From the NCBI GenBank assembly GCA_022264855.1, contig JABYQU010000018.1:124001-188000 (forward strand): a DNA stretch of 64,000 bases. Reading direction: 5' to 3'. How positions within the stretch are numbered: the first letter of the stretch is position 1; each line of letters begins with the position of its first letter. Shown one piece after another: positions 47,459-59,701 of the stretch. The DNA comes from Lenzites betulinus. Its lineage: Eukaryota; Basidiomycota; Agaricomycetes; Polyporales; Polyporaceae. Made by a program: the position numbers and the translations under genes. A model generated the notes under the pieces. The model did not search any database. It was not told the origin of the DNA and was given only the letters and a program-made list of their open reading frames with translations.

Positions 47459-49351
47459 ATGGACGGCTCCAGTGCTCAGTCTCCCATCCCGATTTCACCT
47501 CTCATACCCCTACCTGTTCAACAGCATACAGGGATCGACCAGGACGATGTGTTTGCGAATCTGTTTTCCCCTCCAACTCCCCGAGCGTCCCCTACGCACT
47601 CACCGGATCCTAGTAGACCCACTCGTCATGTGCGCACAGAGTCGAGCGAGTCAGACTTTGGCGCATTTGTCTCGGTTTCATCCGCAGAGGACCCTCTCCA
47701 CCTAGGCGAGGATGCCATGAGCGATACCTTTGCGCTTCCCCAGAACCAAGAATTTTTTGATAGGTTTACAGAGGACGCAAAGGTCGCGTCGGAGAGGAAA
47801 CGCCGCGAGGTGCTTGACGAGCTCTTGCATCATGAGGAAGATCCCCTCTACTGGTTGAAAGGTACGGGCGACCTGGATGTATCTGGCAGGTCGACACCAC
47901 AGCCCATCCCAACCCATGGAGAATCAGCGTTCGCCATGGGCGACTCACTCATTGACCTCGACTCTCCATCTGAGCCTCGCGGTGCGAAACCCTTCGTTCC
48001 ACCAGTCTACCCGCACCCTGGCGTCCCGCATCCTGGCGCATCCATACCCTCTAGTTCTGCATCACAACAGACTGTCTTTGAGGACAGTCTACTCGACCTT
48101 GACTCTCCGCGGATCCCCGAAGGCGAGCGTGAAGCTCGACCTCGTGCTCACCCACACCATGCCGCGACTGTTGCGCACGTCCGCTCTCCATCCCTCCCGC
48201 CGTCTTCTCCACAACGCATGTCTCCACCCCAGATTCAACGCATGCCTTCGTACTTCTCTTCGCCGTCGCTTCCCTCTCGCATAGTATCGACGTTGCTCTC
48301 TTCCGCAATCCGTCCCTCCGCATCCCGCCCCATACTCTCGACGCCTAGCCCGGGACTCTCTCATACAGACGATTCATCCACATCGCGGATACCCGCCGTT
48401 ACTGCAGCAGCGTCCCATCTTACAGCATTCTCACGGTCAGCCCCCCACTCGCGCGCCGCTACGGTGTCCGAAGGTATTTCAGGACCAGCGCTGGATGCGT
48501 CCATTACGCACGGTACACCCTTCGCGTCGCACACATTTGTGCCGCCCTCAGGTGCGCCCGGGTTCACGGGAGAGCAAAAATGGAACAAGGGCTTCGAGTT
48601 CGACAAGACTCAGGTCGAGCGCAAGAGCGTGCGGCTGCTCGGGCGCAAGGAGCTCACCGTCCCGGTGCTGACTGTGGCAATCGCAGACATGGTGCGTGGG
48701 CGAGAGCCAGATGAACTTATTCTGTACCAACTAACGGCGCTGGACTGTGCAGATACGACCATTCTTCCCTGCGCTCGCGCGTCTGCCGCGGGCGTGGACG
48801 CTGCTCTACAGCCTTGACCAGCACGGCATCTCGCTGAACACGCTCTACGGACGATGTCAGGATTTCAAGGGCAGCGCACTCTTGATCGTGCGCGATGCAA
48901 ATGACGCAGTCTTTGGTGCGTGGATGGGCGAAGGCATACACCCCTCCAAAGGCGCGTACTACGGTAGTGGCGAATCGTAAGTCCAATTGTTAGTGGTGTT
49001 GCTGACAGGCTGCTGATGCCCACCTGAAGCTTCCTGTGGCGACTCGTCGGCTCGGAAAGCGTGCGTGTCTTCAAATGGACCGGGAAGAATGACTATGTGG
49101 CCCTTTGCGAGTCCGACTACATCTCTTTTGGTGGCGGGTGCGTGTCGTGGCCTAATATTTCCTACTCACTTATTGAAACAAATTGCTGCAGGGACGGACT
49201 TTACGGGCTGTGGCTGGACGAGACGCTCTCTGATGGATCCTCCGCGCGCTGCATCACCTTCGACAACGAGCCACTGTGCTCTGTCGGCGCGCGCCAGGGT
49301 GCGACGACCAAGTTTGAGTGCGTCGGGCTCGAGGTCTGGGGTATTGGGTAA
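47459..49351 (+). CDS. OXR1: TLDc-domain protein, Oxr1 (oxidation resistance) family
   Basis: Four exons: 47459-48691, 48753-48976, 49030-49137 and 49192-49351, giving 574 aa. The first 370 residues are Pro/Ser-rich and disordered, with two repeats of an acidic D-S-L-(I/L)-D-L-D-S-P motif. The C-terminal 180 residues are the TLDc domain: LPRAWTLLYSLDQHGISLNT, DAVFGAWMGEGI, YYGSGESFLWR, RVFKWTGKNDYVALCE, FGGGDGLYGLWLDE and FECVGLEVWGIG. Exon junctions fall exactly between these conserved blocks. TLDc proteins protect against oxidative stress and bind or regulate the vacuolar V-ATPase in yeast (Oxr1); the acidic repeats could be a docking segment. An upstream mini-exon starting at the ATG near 47386 is possible but unsupported. 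Confidence 0.92.
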
Positions 49352-49942
49352 CAGGAAATCATCCACTGGATGGCCATCGATCCCGTCGTGAAGCATCATT
49401 ATATATCACTGCTCATCGCACGCTATCTATTATCGCATAGGACTATCGCAACCTCAACTCGGTGTATTCGGATCTGTACTACCGGGCAAGAACATGCTTC
49501 AGCGCCCATGTTATTTGGTATATCTGATCTACTCGCCCGTCATGGGGAACATTGTATACTTCTCCATGACGCTCACCATGATGATATGAAATCCACGATC
49601 CTCCAAGTGCCATGGTGAGGCGTTCTGTCGTTGGGTGGCGTTCTATGACACTTGGCTTACCAGTCTTTTCTAGATCTGACTGCGATCGCGGAAGCTTCCA
49701 TGCGCACATGTCGTGCGGCGAACGCGTGTCTGAGAACCCCCGCCATCGTGACTCGAGCTTTTTTGTGGACGGACAGGCACAGCTCATGTTCTCCAGTGTG
49801 CACGGCTGCTGACCAGCGCCCCGTCGGATTCCGCCGCCCAGGCGCCGAGGAGTGTATAAGAAGCCCTCGTCCAACAACCGCAGTATCCAGATACTAACAA
49901 ATCGCCCCTACAAGGCAAGCGTTGCTCTCTTGGCACGGAAAC
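49352..49942. other. Spacer between TLDc gene and gene I, nothing recognised
   Basis: Short frames only. A TATA-like string (GTGTATAAGAAG) lies at about 49852-49863, 80 bp upstream of the start of gene I. Confidence 0.4.
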
Positions 49943-51526
49943 ATGAGTTCCGACTCCGCAGCAAGCTTGCCGGTCGAAGGAACTAGCAGTGAGGTGCCGC
50001 CCGGTGTCGCTGTGGAAGCATGGTGAGTCAATTTCACAAATTGGGCAGACTTGGGCGCTGACGCTTGTTTATGCGGAGCTGCGTAGGGAAAGTGGCCGCA
50101 GGTACGCACAGCAGATGTTTCCACTCGGGTACGGGTATGCGTGTTGGAGGCCGCATCGCATGTGGGCAGAGGACGAACGTCTGGATGTGGGCGGGGTTGC
50201 ATGGATCAGCACGGATGGCGAGACGCTGTCTGTGGCGAAGTTGAGCGATCCTCCTACGCGTGCACACAGCACAGCTGAAGAAGAAACCATACTCGATGGT
50301 CATAATTATCCTTTCAGGTCAACTGAACTGTCGAACTCGCTCCCAGGTGTCCTGTGGGGGGCGACGATCGAGGGAGAGCAGGAGAGTGGCGTGAAGTGCG
50401 TAACAAATGCTGGACATATCTACATGCCGATTCCCTGATGTCAATACACGATGATCAGACGCACTGCTGGAATTGACAGTCGCAACGTCGCTCGATACTA
50501 CTTCAAGCTCAACGGTACCACCGGCAGCTTCCTAGCAACAGAACGCGCCGAGCACCGATTCGTGCCCCACACTGCACGCGACGCGCTCATTCCACATGCG
50601 GTCAGGCGGCTGTTGACCCACAGGGATGCTGCGCTGCGCAACGACCCTGGCGCCGCAGCTGCGGAAGTGGAGCAGCGGTTGCTGTTCGTGACGGGTACGG
50701 TGAAGGCCGCGAGGTACTACGCGGCGCATGTTGAGGCGGCTCCAGGGCTGCTAGCAGTCCCCGCAACGCTGAACGTGTCGTTGAATGAGTGGTGCGAGTA
50801 TGAGTGTGAGTGTGAGTATGAGCATGAGTCTGAGCCTGAGCCGCAGCGTGGGGGTAGCTTGGCGGAGAGTGAAGTCGAGGGGAGTGAGCCGCGGGAGGGA
50901 GGTCTCGAAGGACGTGGCTGGCGATCCCGAATTGGCGAGCACCAGTCGGCTGGTACGACGAACATGAAACCGGTGATTCGTCGTTATACCTGCAATGCCT
51001 TTCCCCGTAAGTCCAACATAACGCTCATATACCTGCCTAGGTGTAAGCTAACACAATCAAATGATGTTCTACAGCTTCGGAACTGCAGTCACTGACCGCC
51101 CTTCCTTCGACGCTGTTCGTCAACTACTGCAAGATCAAGAGCAGAGGACACCATGCCCGCAGCCATGACCGGAGCCGAAACGGTGATAGGAGAAACCTCT
51201 TCGACCCAGTTCAGACAGTCCTGGAATATATACTCCAGGTACGCCCACTTGTTCTTATCTCCATTCATCCCCGAATAGATGGGAGCCGACCCTGCCCTTC
51301 CGCTCTGCGCCAGGAATGCGAAGAAGTGACCCTCGCCATCGCCTCAGACGCTGACGTCCTCGCGCTCTTCCCTAACGACCCCCCATCGCCCGCGGACCTG
51401 CAGCCGGACGCGCTCGCTCGCGTCCTCGCCCGATGCCCTCCGCGCATCGCCATGGAATCTGTAGAAGCACACACCGGTGCGTGTCCTGGCTCTTCTCGTA
51501 GGTGCAATAGGACACAGTCCGGCTGA
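49943..51526 (+). CDS. I: Agaricomycete protein of unknown function ('GYGYA.W.P' family)
   Basis: Five exons: 49943-50022, 50087-50395, 50459-51006, 51075-51238 and 51314-51526, giving 437 aa. A single-frame reading would stop at TGA 50436; a GTGCGT...TCAG intron (50396-50458) removes it in phase, so the gene is taken as intact. Motifs: RRYAQQMFPLGYGYACWRPH, LDVGGVAWISTDGE, LLFVTGTVKAARYYAAHVE and, near the end, LEYILQ...EVTLAIASDADVLALFPND. I recall this motif order from many mushroom hypothetical proteins; no function is known. An in-frame microsatellite at about 50799-50842 encodes an E/C/Y/H/S/P-rich run that probably varies in length between strains. No signal peptide or membrane helix. 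Confidence 0.7.
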
Positions 51527-52160
51527 TTATCCTCTCTCGCGTGCGCGTCCATCGTTGCAGTGGGCAGGCTGCAGCACTCACAGGACGAGCGGGGATGATC
51601 CTAAATGATGTACCAATGTGATCTACGCGCCAGCATGCTGGTGCGTCATGAACCAACGCTGGACGTGTATGTATCGTAGTACCAGTACTGTATCCGTGGC
51701 AGTTTGCACTCAGCAAGTGTACTTCTATCCCTCCATTGACACGACGAGACTTGCCCGCCGACTGACACTGAAGATCGATACCGAAGTGGTGAGCGAACCA
51801 GACATTAATACAGACTCCAGCAACGGCGCGGCACGCAGCACGCGACCGTCGCGGCAAGGTAGCATGGTCTATCTACGAGGTAATGAGGTATTAGCGACGA
51901 CAGGAACATATAACTAGTGCCCTTCCTCCGACTCCCCCTCGGCGCCACCGCTCGCTCGCGCAGGCTGGGCTATGCGCGATAGGTGCTGTGGGCGGGCAGG
52001 TACAATGTGGTGTATATACAGCGAGCGTGGTATCGGTATCGTGGCCCCGGCGGCGGTAGTAGAGAGCGGCAGCTGTTCTGTGGCGCTCGTAGGCGCCTCC
52101 TACAGCAGGGCAAGGGGGCCCGAGAGACAGTCCGTAACTTTCATGCATATGGCGCCCGCG
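51527..52160. other. Spacer between genes I and J, nothing recognised
   Basis: It holds the two convergent 3' flanks. No coherent frame or repeat was noticed. Confidence 0.4.
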
Positions 52161-53907
52161 CTATGCGTTGGGCGATGGTGGCGAGGGGTAGGCGTCGGGC
52201 GTCTCAGGCACGAAGTCCTTGATGAACGCATTCTCGCCGCGAACGTTGAGGAACGAGTACTGCACAATCCGTCAGTTCAGCATAGCCTACCGACTAGATA
52301 ATGAGAAGCGAACTTACCTCGGCGAGCTCGACGCCGCTGTGCCTGTTGTAATTCGCGTACACAAGATTGATCTGGAATGGGCGGGCGCGGGCGCGTGAGC
52401 AGGAGCATGTAGGCCGGCACAGCATTAATGAGAAGCACTATCAGCAGCAGATGTGGGATGGATGCCGAAGAAAGGCACAAGTGAAGTGATAATCGGCAAA
52501 CATAATTAGGCTCGCCGCGGGGAGATTGCAAATCCCCGCCTGCGAAGAGCGCGAAAAACGAAATGGAGGTAAACGAGATGAAAGAGACGCGCGCACGCAC
52601 CTCGCTGTGGAACGGCCGAAGGCCGGAAGCCTCGAGAAGTTGCCACCACTCCAGGAAGTCCTGGAAGCGCTGGTTCCAGACGTGGAGCTCGATCTGCAGC
52701 TGGCCGAAAGGGAGGATGCCCTCCCGGTCAAGTACCCCCGCGTTCTGCGCCGCAGCACCCGCGCCCTGCGGGGGCGTCATGCGCTCGAGCGTGAAGTCGC
52801 GCACGATCCCGCGGAACGTCTCCCACTCCCACCCCTCTACGTCCATTCGAAGGAAGTCGATGTGGGTGTGGCCTGTGCGTGTGTTCACACACATGAGACA
52901 GGTGCTTACGCGGGGAGGACACGGCTACGTACCATTCTCGTTCATGATGCTCTTGAGCGTCCACGTCTGGGGGTCATCCCCCGGCGCGTGGCGGTCGGCC
53001 GCGCCAAGCGCAATCTTGTTGAAGTGCGCGCGGTGCCGCAGCGAATGGGGTATCTGCGACTTGGCCCCGTCGCCTTTTGTCGAGTCGTAGATCCATATCT
53101 GGCAGTGTTGTGTGCTCTGGAGCAGGTTGGTCTCGAACGAATACGACGAGTCCACGCCTGTGGGCGTCGGATATTAGTTCCGGGACGGGCGTGGAGTCCA
53201 GGGAGCGGGTGGCAGATGGAGAGGAGGGCAGTGTGCAACGATGGCGTTGAAGGCTGCGGAGTCGAATGTGTAGACGCGTAGCATTTGATTCATGCACACG
53301 CCCGCGCCGCGTATGTTCACGAAGCAGCAGCTCACGAGAGACATGTATCTAGCCCGTGCCAGAAGGCTCTCAAAAAGGGATTACGTACCGAAGGAGTATA
53401 TCACACAGTCGGGCTTGTCTTTTATCCGCGAGATACCACACATCCACTTCCCACCATCTCCGAGCGCACCTAACCTGTCGAGCTCGTGCGGACAGTTGTA
53501 TAGGGGCGGGAAGAAGTCCCCTGGCAAAGACGTGTCAGGGAGGGGCGCGAGAGATGTACGGTGGAATAACTGACAGACGGTGTAGGGTGGCCATGGGTCT
53601 TGGTCCGGGGGGAACCTGCGGTGGATGAGAAGATGAGGGGACGAATGTGCGGACGCGCGGCGTACATGACTACTTGTGCTGGCGTTGGGCCGTATTTTTT
53701 GATGAGGTCTCTTCGTTGGAGGAGCATGGCGCGGTACTTGCGCTCCTCGATGTCGAGATGGTCCTTGAGGTCGCGACTGTTGACGTAGACGACAGGGTGG
53801 GGTGGAGATGCTGAGCTGAATAGCCAGTAGGCGCAGATGAAGAAGACGAGGCATGCGACGGTGTAGCGCGGGTGCCGCTGGGCGAGAAAGAGCGGGGACT
53901 TTGCCAT
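52161..53907 (-). CDS. J: METTL24-like membrane-anchored methyltransferase-domain protein
   Basis: Seven exons: 53907-53666, 53615-53575, 53520-53389, 53157-52933, 52872-52601, 52371-52318 and 52259-52161, giving 354 aa. A single N-terminal membrane anchor lies at residues 15-32 (YTVACLVFFICAYWLF) after a short basic head, typical of a type II Golgi or ER protein. The lumenal part has WDFFPPLYNCPHE, then GDGGKWMCG (115-123), VIYSFGVDSSYSFE, HCQIWIYD, and the core HIDFLRMDVEGWEWETF (217-233), where a methyltransferase-fold acidic strand end is expected. It ends INLVYANYNRHSGVE and FLNVRGENAFI. The donor of exon 2 is GTCAGT at 53574; the nearby GTCTGT would break frame. An alternative start 33 codons upstream (54006) is possible. 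The substrate is unknown. Confidence 0.8.
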
Positions 53908-54432
53908 GTTGTTCCTGCGGTGGTCGTCGCGCGCGACGAGGACGAGGACGAGGGCGGGGACGATGAAGGGAGGTTCCAAGACGATGCAGGAGGATGAGGA
54001 GGACATCCGTTTCGGGTACGCTGACCGGCTAATCCCAGAAGTCCCCGGGGCCCTGCGGGACCCCGATCAGCCTTTATCTTAAGCCTTCATTTCGTTATTA
54101 CCGCATTCCTTCAGCCAGCTCTCTCCTCCTTATTTTCCATGATTAGCTCGCGCATTAGACGGGGGAACGTTGTTCATAGTCTGATTTAATGCTATCTCAG
54201 TGTGACGGCCGAGCGAGAGCATGACCTTCAAGTTAACGCTTATCATGACACTTTGTTAATGACAGTGTCTTTACAAGACGTCCCAAACATACATATATAG
54301 AGGGATGCCTTGCCGACTCTCGACATGTTATGTATATCTCAAAATCACAGAGGGCGCAAATAACACGTGTTCATTGAGTAGTAAAAGAAATAAAGTCCTA
54401 TGTTACAGCGATTGTATCCGAGCGTTGAGGGC
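53908..54432. other. Spacer between J and K, nothing recognised
   Basis: It contains the J promoter and the K 3' flank; AT-rich around 54280-54370. Confidence 0.4.
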
Positions 54433-55170
54433 TTAAGATACAACTCCAACCACACGAAGGCTAATCCTGCTATCGGGCACGTAGACAAGCTGCGCCTGGA
54501 AGATGTCGTCATCGAGGTGGCACAGCTTCCAGAGAACAAGGTTGGACAGGTCGCACTTGGGGTTGTACACCGACCACTCAGGACTCGTCGAGCCCCTGCT
54601 ACGCTCTTGCTCGTGCGCCGTCTGCAAAGTCCAGTGCACCCATGAGCTAGCCGCCACGCCGTGCGCAAGGCGGAACGACCACGACGCACCAGGTGAAAAA
54701 ACTTCATGTACGCCTCCGCGATGTTGATCAGCAGCGCCCCGCGACCGGGCTTGCCCTTGCGATCCTTGAACGACACGTACTCGAAGTGCTCAGCGTACCC
54801 CGGCCACTGCGGCGGTATGTCAGCACACATAGCGGAAATACAGCAACAGAAGAGAAGGGTGAGGCATACTCACAGCGATGCGCAGCCTAATATCCCTCAG
54901 CCCGGCACAAACGAGGGCGTCGACGTCGACGACCTTCACGCTGCGCACAATGTGCTCACGACGCTCGATCACCTTGGCGAGCGCCGGCAGGGGGCACCCG
55001 CTGGTCATCTCGAACCCGAGCGTTGGTATCCGCGGGCCGGTGATAAAGGCGTAGTTGTACGGGAGGAAGGGGACAAATTCCGATTTCTGCCCGAGCGCGG
55101 AAATTTGGGGGTCGCACTTGCTGACGTCGAGGAGTCCGGTAGACCGGAGCGAGGGGAGGTTCTGCGCCAT
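54433..55170 (-). pseudogene. K: unknown Agaricomycete protein with apparent 1-bp frameshift
   Basis: Exon 1 (55170-54874; a longer start at 55296 is possible) joins through a GTGAGT...GCAG intron to a second exon beginning at 54806. Visible motifs: RSTGLLDVSKCDPQ, FVPFLPYNYAFITGPRIPTL, FEMTSGCPLPALAKVI, DVDALVCAGLRDIRLRI, WPGYAEHFEYVSFKDRKGKP and INIAEAYMKFF. The frame then needs to shift by one at a run of six T (minus strand, 54701-54696) to continue as SWSFRLAHGVAASSWVHWTL, KCDLSNLVLWKLCHLDDD and FQAQLVYVPDS to the stop at 54433. One extra T would make it continuous, so this is either a homopolymer assembly error or a real lesion. I do not know the function. There are no membrane segments. 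Confidence 0.6.
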
Positions 55171-55296
55171 CGTGGCTGAGAATTGTGGGGATTGCGGGGG
55201 GCAGTAGCGGAGGAAGATGGACTTCAGCGAGGGTTGGACGACGAAGCAGCTGTGTAGTGCGTGAGGGCTTGTTCGGGTTGTGCTACACTGCTCCAT

Positions 55297-57407
55297 GTTG
55301 GCGAGCATGATGGGCTTATATGCCTCGCAAGGGGGGAATGACCAAGGAGATCGCGCTTTGACAAGACAGTACGTAGCGGCGTTGGTGGCGGGGGAGACCA
55401 GGAGGGGAGGGTCAAAGCAAGTTGGACGAACAAGCACAGGGGCTGATATACTGAGAGAGGTGCACTGCGAGGCTAGGCCGAGGAGCGGGTGGCACTGTGA
55501 CCTGCACCACGATCCGCATGGTCCAAGCACAAGGCTATTCACAGTGGGAAGCAGTAGCACGGTCCCGGCGCGGTAGATGCGGGGGGACGGACCAACGAGG
55601 CGAGGATTGACCCACGAGTCTACGAGTGGCACATTTCCGTTCCAGCCGGGCATCGGTCAGCGCACCACGATTTTCGCGTCGTTGATATCGTAGATATCTA
55701 TTGTTTCATTGGGTCAATTGTCACTCGACGGGATGCGCTGTACCGACGATTGACGCACCCTCCCGTCAAAATATGCATTTTACGCCTTTGGGCCGCTTGC
55801 AGTAGTCTGTGCACGCAGCGTCCTAAGAGTCAAGCTCAGCGAACGAATATGGTTTGCGATCGGTGTCGCTCTTGGCTGGTTCCTTCGTGTGTGTTTCATT
55901 CGACGAGGATCTACCAATGTTTGTGAACCTGAATGCACCTGCGCAAACTCTGCTACTCCGGGACTTTGGCGCCGGCGGAGGAGGTACTGGTGTCGCGCTG
56001 TTTAGCCAAGGTTCACGCGCACGGTCAATAACTACCATTAATTATTGGGTTGGTCGACGGCCAAAGTCATGGCGCATTTTCGTTGAGTAACCAAGCATGA
56101 GCCGACTGCCAGGCAGAAACCGCCGTCCGATCATATGCGCTTAGGCTGTGGTCATCGAGGTCAAAGCTACGACTTATACGAGCCTAGCCGTTGAAAGCGC
56201 TCAAAGGTCAGAATGTGCAAGCCAGATACGCAAAACGCAGCATAACGGGAAAGCGTAGTTGTAGCAGCGGACTGTCTCCTTCATAGTTCAGGCTTGAATG
56301 GGCGTTGAGTAACATAAGGTTCACGCAATTGTCTCTCCGAAATTCACATTGAGACTCCGACGTTTCCATAGATATCTAAGACTCGGATCTAACTACTCTC
56401 GCAGCCTTACCTGTAAGTTGTACTGAATCATGATGCTCTCCTCCCGTACACGTCTGACCTGGTAAACGTAGAGGAGATCGACTACAGCTCCTTTGAAAGG
56501 TCCTGCTGCATGTCTCGGAGTGAGCGACAATTGATTGCAGACGAATAAAGCATATACAAAACAAAACGTAACCATGCAGACAGTACGTAAGTCTAGGTAA
56601 GTCTTCTACGTACGGGTACAACCTTGAAGACGAGCGGGGTGAGCTGACTAAAGATGATACAGTCCTTGGGTTATTTTCGAGCAGACGTAGACCGACTATA
56701 CCGGACAGTACTCTGCGAGCCCACACCTGCCGTGGGGGTGCCGGTACCCGGTCCACCGCCCATGCACATGTTGGTGCTCAAATTCTTTACTCGCGCCGGC
56801 AAGTCCAGATTCGCAAATCCCGCATTGCCGTGCCAGCTACCGGTACAATGCTTTCGAGCATCGTTCAAAAACCCAGCATCCGAACATATCTGATCATCAG
56901 CCTGCGGATAAGTAATCCGCAGGATCGTCCTGACAAAGGTATTATATGGTGGCCTAATGTTCTGTGTACCGGAAGTGCTAATGCCGTCCCCTCTGCTCTA
57001 GGTAACATTAACATATCCCATTGCTTCGCACTGTTCAAGTATCACATCCTTCATGGCCACACAACGTGGACGATAGGCTAGGGCGTTGACCGTGCCGCCC
57101 GACGACGAGCACTGCTCCCATATCAAGTCTTCCTTGCAGTCGCTGCGAGGTCCTCGCGTCTTGTTGGGAAGCTCTCCCATGATGTAAAGGATGGCACGCG
57201 AACACCTTGGCAGCAACATTAGGCTTGCGGATCCAGAAAATCCCCGGTAGCTTTTGCCGTCATCCCATCCTGCCGTGTACGGGATCATCAGCAACATCAC
57301 GCGTCGGCAGGGTCGCCGCGGTTGACCGGGTGCTCATAAAGGGCCGAATCTAACGGTAGAGCTCGTCCTCCTGATATCCCCCAAACATCGCTTGTACAAC
57401 GACATCA
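55297..57407. other. Intergenic upstream of G, contains the block shared with F
   Basis: The 56882-56945 block and the 60 bp just before 57408 resemble the F upstream region. No independent gene is supported. Confidence 0.4.
56882..56945 (+). repeat. Conserved block upstream of G, partner of 46609-46690
   Basis: It contains GATCATCAGCCTGCGGATAA and CTGACAAAGGTAT, matching the reverse strand of the F-side block with roughly ten changes in sixty positions by eye. Confidence 0.55.
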
Positions 57408-58871
57408 ATGACAGCCTCCGTCGATCCCGAACTTGCTGCTCGCCTAGCCGCACTGAAGACAGACGACTCGACACTCAGCGAGCCGCCCCCTGCTTCAGTC
57501 ATACGAGCGGGCTTTGATGCTATCTGTACCGCGCCGTTCAAGGCGTACATGGAGCCTCTGCTGCCACAAGGTGAGTTACATTGCTAATGTCCGGCTTGCC
57601 CGTTTATTTGGTTAACGTGGAGCGTTCAGAATCGGCATACATATTGCAGGACAAAAAAGTCGCTGTCGAGGGCGGGGAGATCATCGTTAGGTGTGTCGTG
57701 CCTGTAGTCGAAGACGACACGGAGAGATTTCCCGTCTTCGTCAACATACATGGAGGAGGTAAGCCACGCTACTTTGGAGCTGCGGTGTTTCTGAAAAACC
57801 GCGCATTGACTTTGATGTTCCAGGATGGACCGTCGGTAGCATTGAATTGGATGACTACGTCCTGCGCAAACTTTCTGTTGATCTGAAAATAGTCACAGTC
57901 GACGTAGGATATCGGTAACAAACAATCTGTTAGTCTTCTGCACTGCACTCACTCAGGCTATTATTTTGACAGGCTCGCTCCCGAACATCCTTTCCCGACG
58001 GCGGTTGACGACTGTCTTGCTGCACTCAAATGGGTATGTCTCGGTGCCTTGAGTCCCTCTACTGGTTCTCACAGTGATGTACTATTGCCCCTAGACCGTT
58101 TTGAACGCCGCTTCCCTCAAGGCTGACCTTGCAAAGGGCTTCCTTGTCGGAGGCGACTCAGCTGGAGCCAACCTTGCCGCCGTACTTGCCCACGAAGCCC
58201 GCGACGACCCGTTCTTCAGTGCTGAGCCCGGCCGGAAGCTCACCGGGCAGGTGTTACGGGAGCCGCTTGTTGCGTATCCCGATGTCTACCCAGAATCGTA
58301 CGTACCTCACACACTCGCGCTAGAGAATGCTATGTATACCGCATGCTCAACCAGAAACACAGGCTCAAGCCAGAAATGGTGTCCATGGATGAAAACAGGA
58401 ACGCGCCGCTCCTCCCGCGCTCACTCGCCGAGCTTTTCGTCGGTACGTCCTTTTTCTTCGCACCACTTTGCCCTATACTCAGCATATTTCACGCCCCAAT
58501 ACAGGCTTTTACAACCCCCCGCGTGCAGACCCGCGCTTCTCCGTTCTTCTGCACCCCTCGCACGAGGGCCTTCCTCGGGCGTTCGTGCAGGCCATGGGGC
58601 TCGACGCCCTCCGTGATGACGGGCGCGCGTACGCCAAAGCGATGCGCGCCGCGGGTGGGGAGGACGCGTGTCGCTTCATCGAGTGCGTGTCGTGGTGCGC
58701 CTTTCATGCTACACCCTGCTAATACTGTGGGGGTTGCGGTCCAGGTATCCGGGCGCAGCACATAGCTTTCACTACAGTTTCCCGGACATCGCGCTTGCTG
58801 TGCGTGTGCGGGATGACTTCGTAGAAGGCATAAAATGGCTTCTTGGCAGGGAGACGAGTGTGGAGCCTTAG
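57408..58871 (+). CDS. G: HSL-type alpha/beta hydrolase, inverted paralogue of F
   Basis: Eight exons: 57408-57570, 57630-57758, 57824-57914, 57973-58033, 58095-58297, 58363-58442, 58505-58682 and 58745-58871, giving 343 aa. The first seven exon lengths (163, 129, 91, 61, 203, 80 and 178 nt) are identical to those of F. Catalytic residues are conserved at the same positions: HGGG 95-98, Ser170 in GDSAG, Asp276 in GLDALRDDG and His308. The elbow is GDSAG, the commoner family form, against GHSAG in F, and AAHSFHY replaces AAHGFHY. No secretion signal is seen. It is probably a cytosolic carboxylesterase, with a substrate that may differ from that of F. Intact by reading. Confidence 0.9.
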
Positions 58872-59701
58872 AAGTATTCTATAGGGTCGGTGTCCATGTG
58901 AGTATCAGGTGAGGGTGCAGGAATGGTGAGACGGCGGAATTCGTTTGTACTATTGTTCAACTCAAGCTGTGCAAATTCCAGTCGGTTGCAACAACATTGA
59001 CTTCTGTTGCCGAGGCGTTCAGCAACGCGTGTTTGTCTTGCTCTTTGTTCAGTCTTCGAGTCCACACTTCGATGCTGCTCCACACCGTGGAAGGATTGAA
59101 AACAGCTGTCGCGCTTTGCAGCACGGTATGTCGTAAACACTTAACAATGTGGTTCTAAAGATGTCGCAGGCACTGCATACTGCGGTCGTAACGCTGAACA
59201 AAACAGTAGGGAGTCAGACGTTAACCATCATACTCAGCTTGACAGCACATCGGCGGCCGGACAAATGACCATGGGAAAGGAACATAGTTGAGATTGAATA
59301 CTGTCGCATCCTTGACTCCCCCGACAATAGTAGCATGCATGATAGAAGCCATTCCCACAATCATACAGAAGCAAGCAGCACGTAGAAACAGCGTTTAAAA
59401 TGTCCACAAACTCGCTGCGTTAGCAGTAACAATTACAGAGTTGCAACCACAATTGAAGCGATGCAGTGACAATTGTACCAACAACGTTTTTGAGTTGACG
59501 GTGTCTTTATCGAAGTAGTATTTATGAAGTAGCCGACACGCGCAGAAGGAGTACACAACAGTGCATCCACACCTCGGCAAACGTCCAAACATCCAAGCAT
59601 CCAGGTAATCGACAGCATCTGCCTGATACGAAGACTACTCATGGATTTTCCAACCCAACAGACGTCAACTTGACTACTACGTACCTCAGACAGCCGATAA
59701 C
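58872..59701. other. Intergenic, nothing recognised
   Basis: Spacer between G and the F-box-like gene. No repeat or RNA gene was seen. Confidence 0.4.

Noticed and set aside
50436..50438. Apparent in-frame stop in gene I
   Set aside because: A GTGCGT...TCAG intron (50396-50458) removes it and joins the flanking exons in the correct phase.
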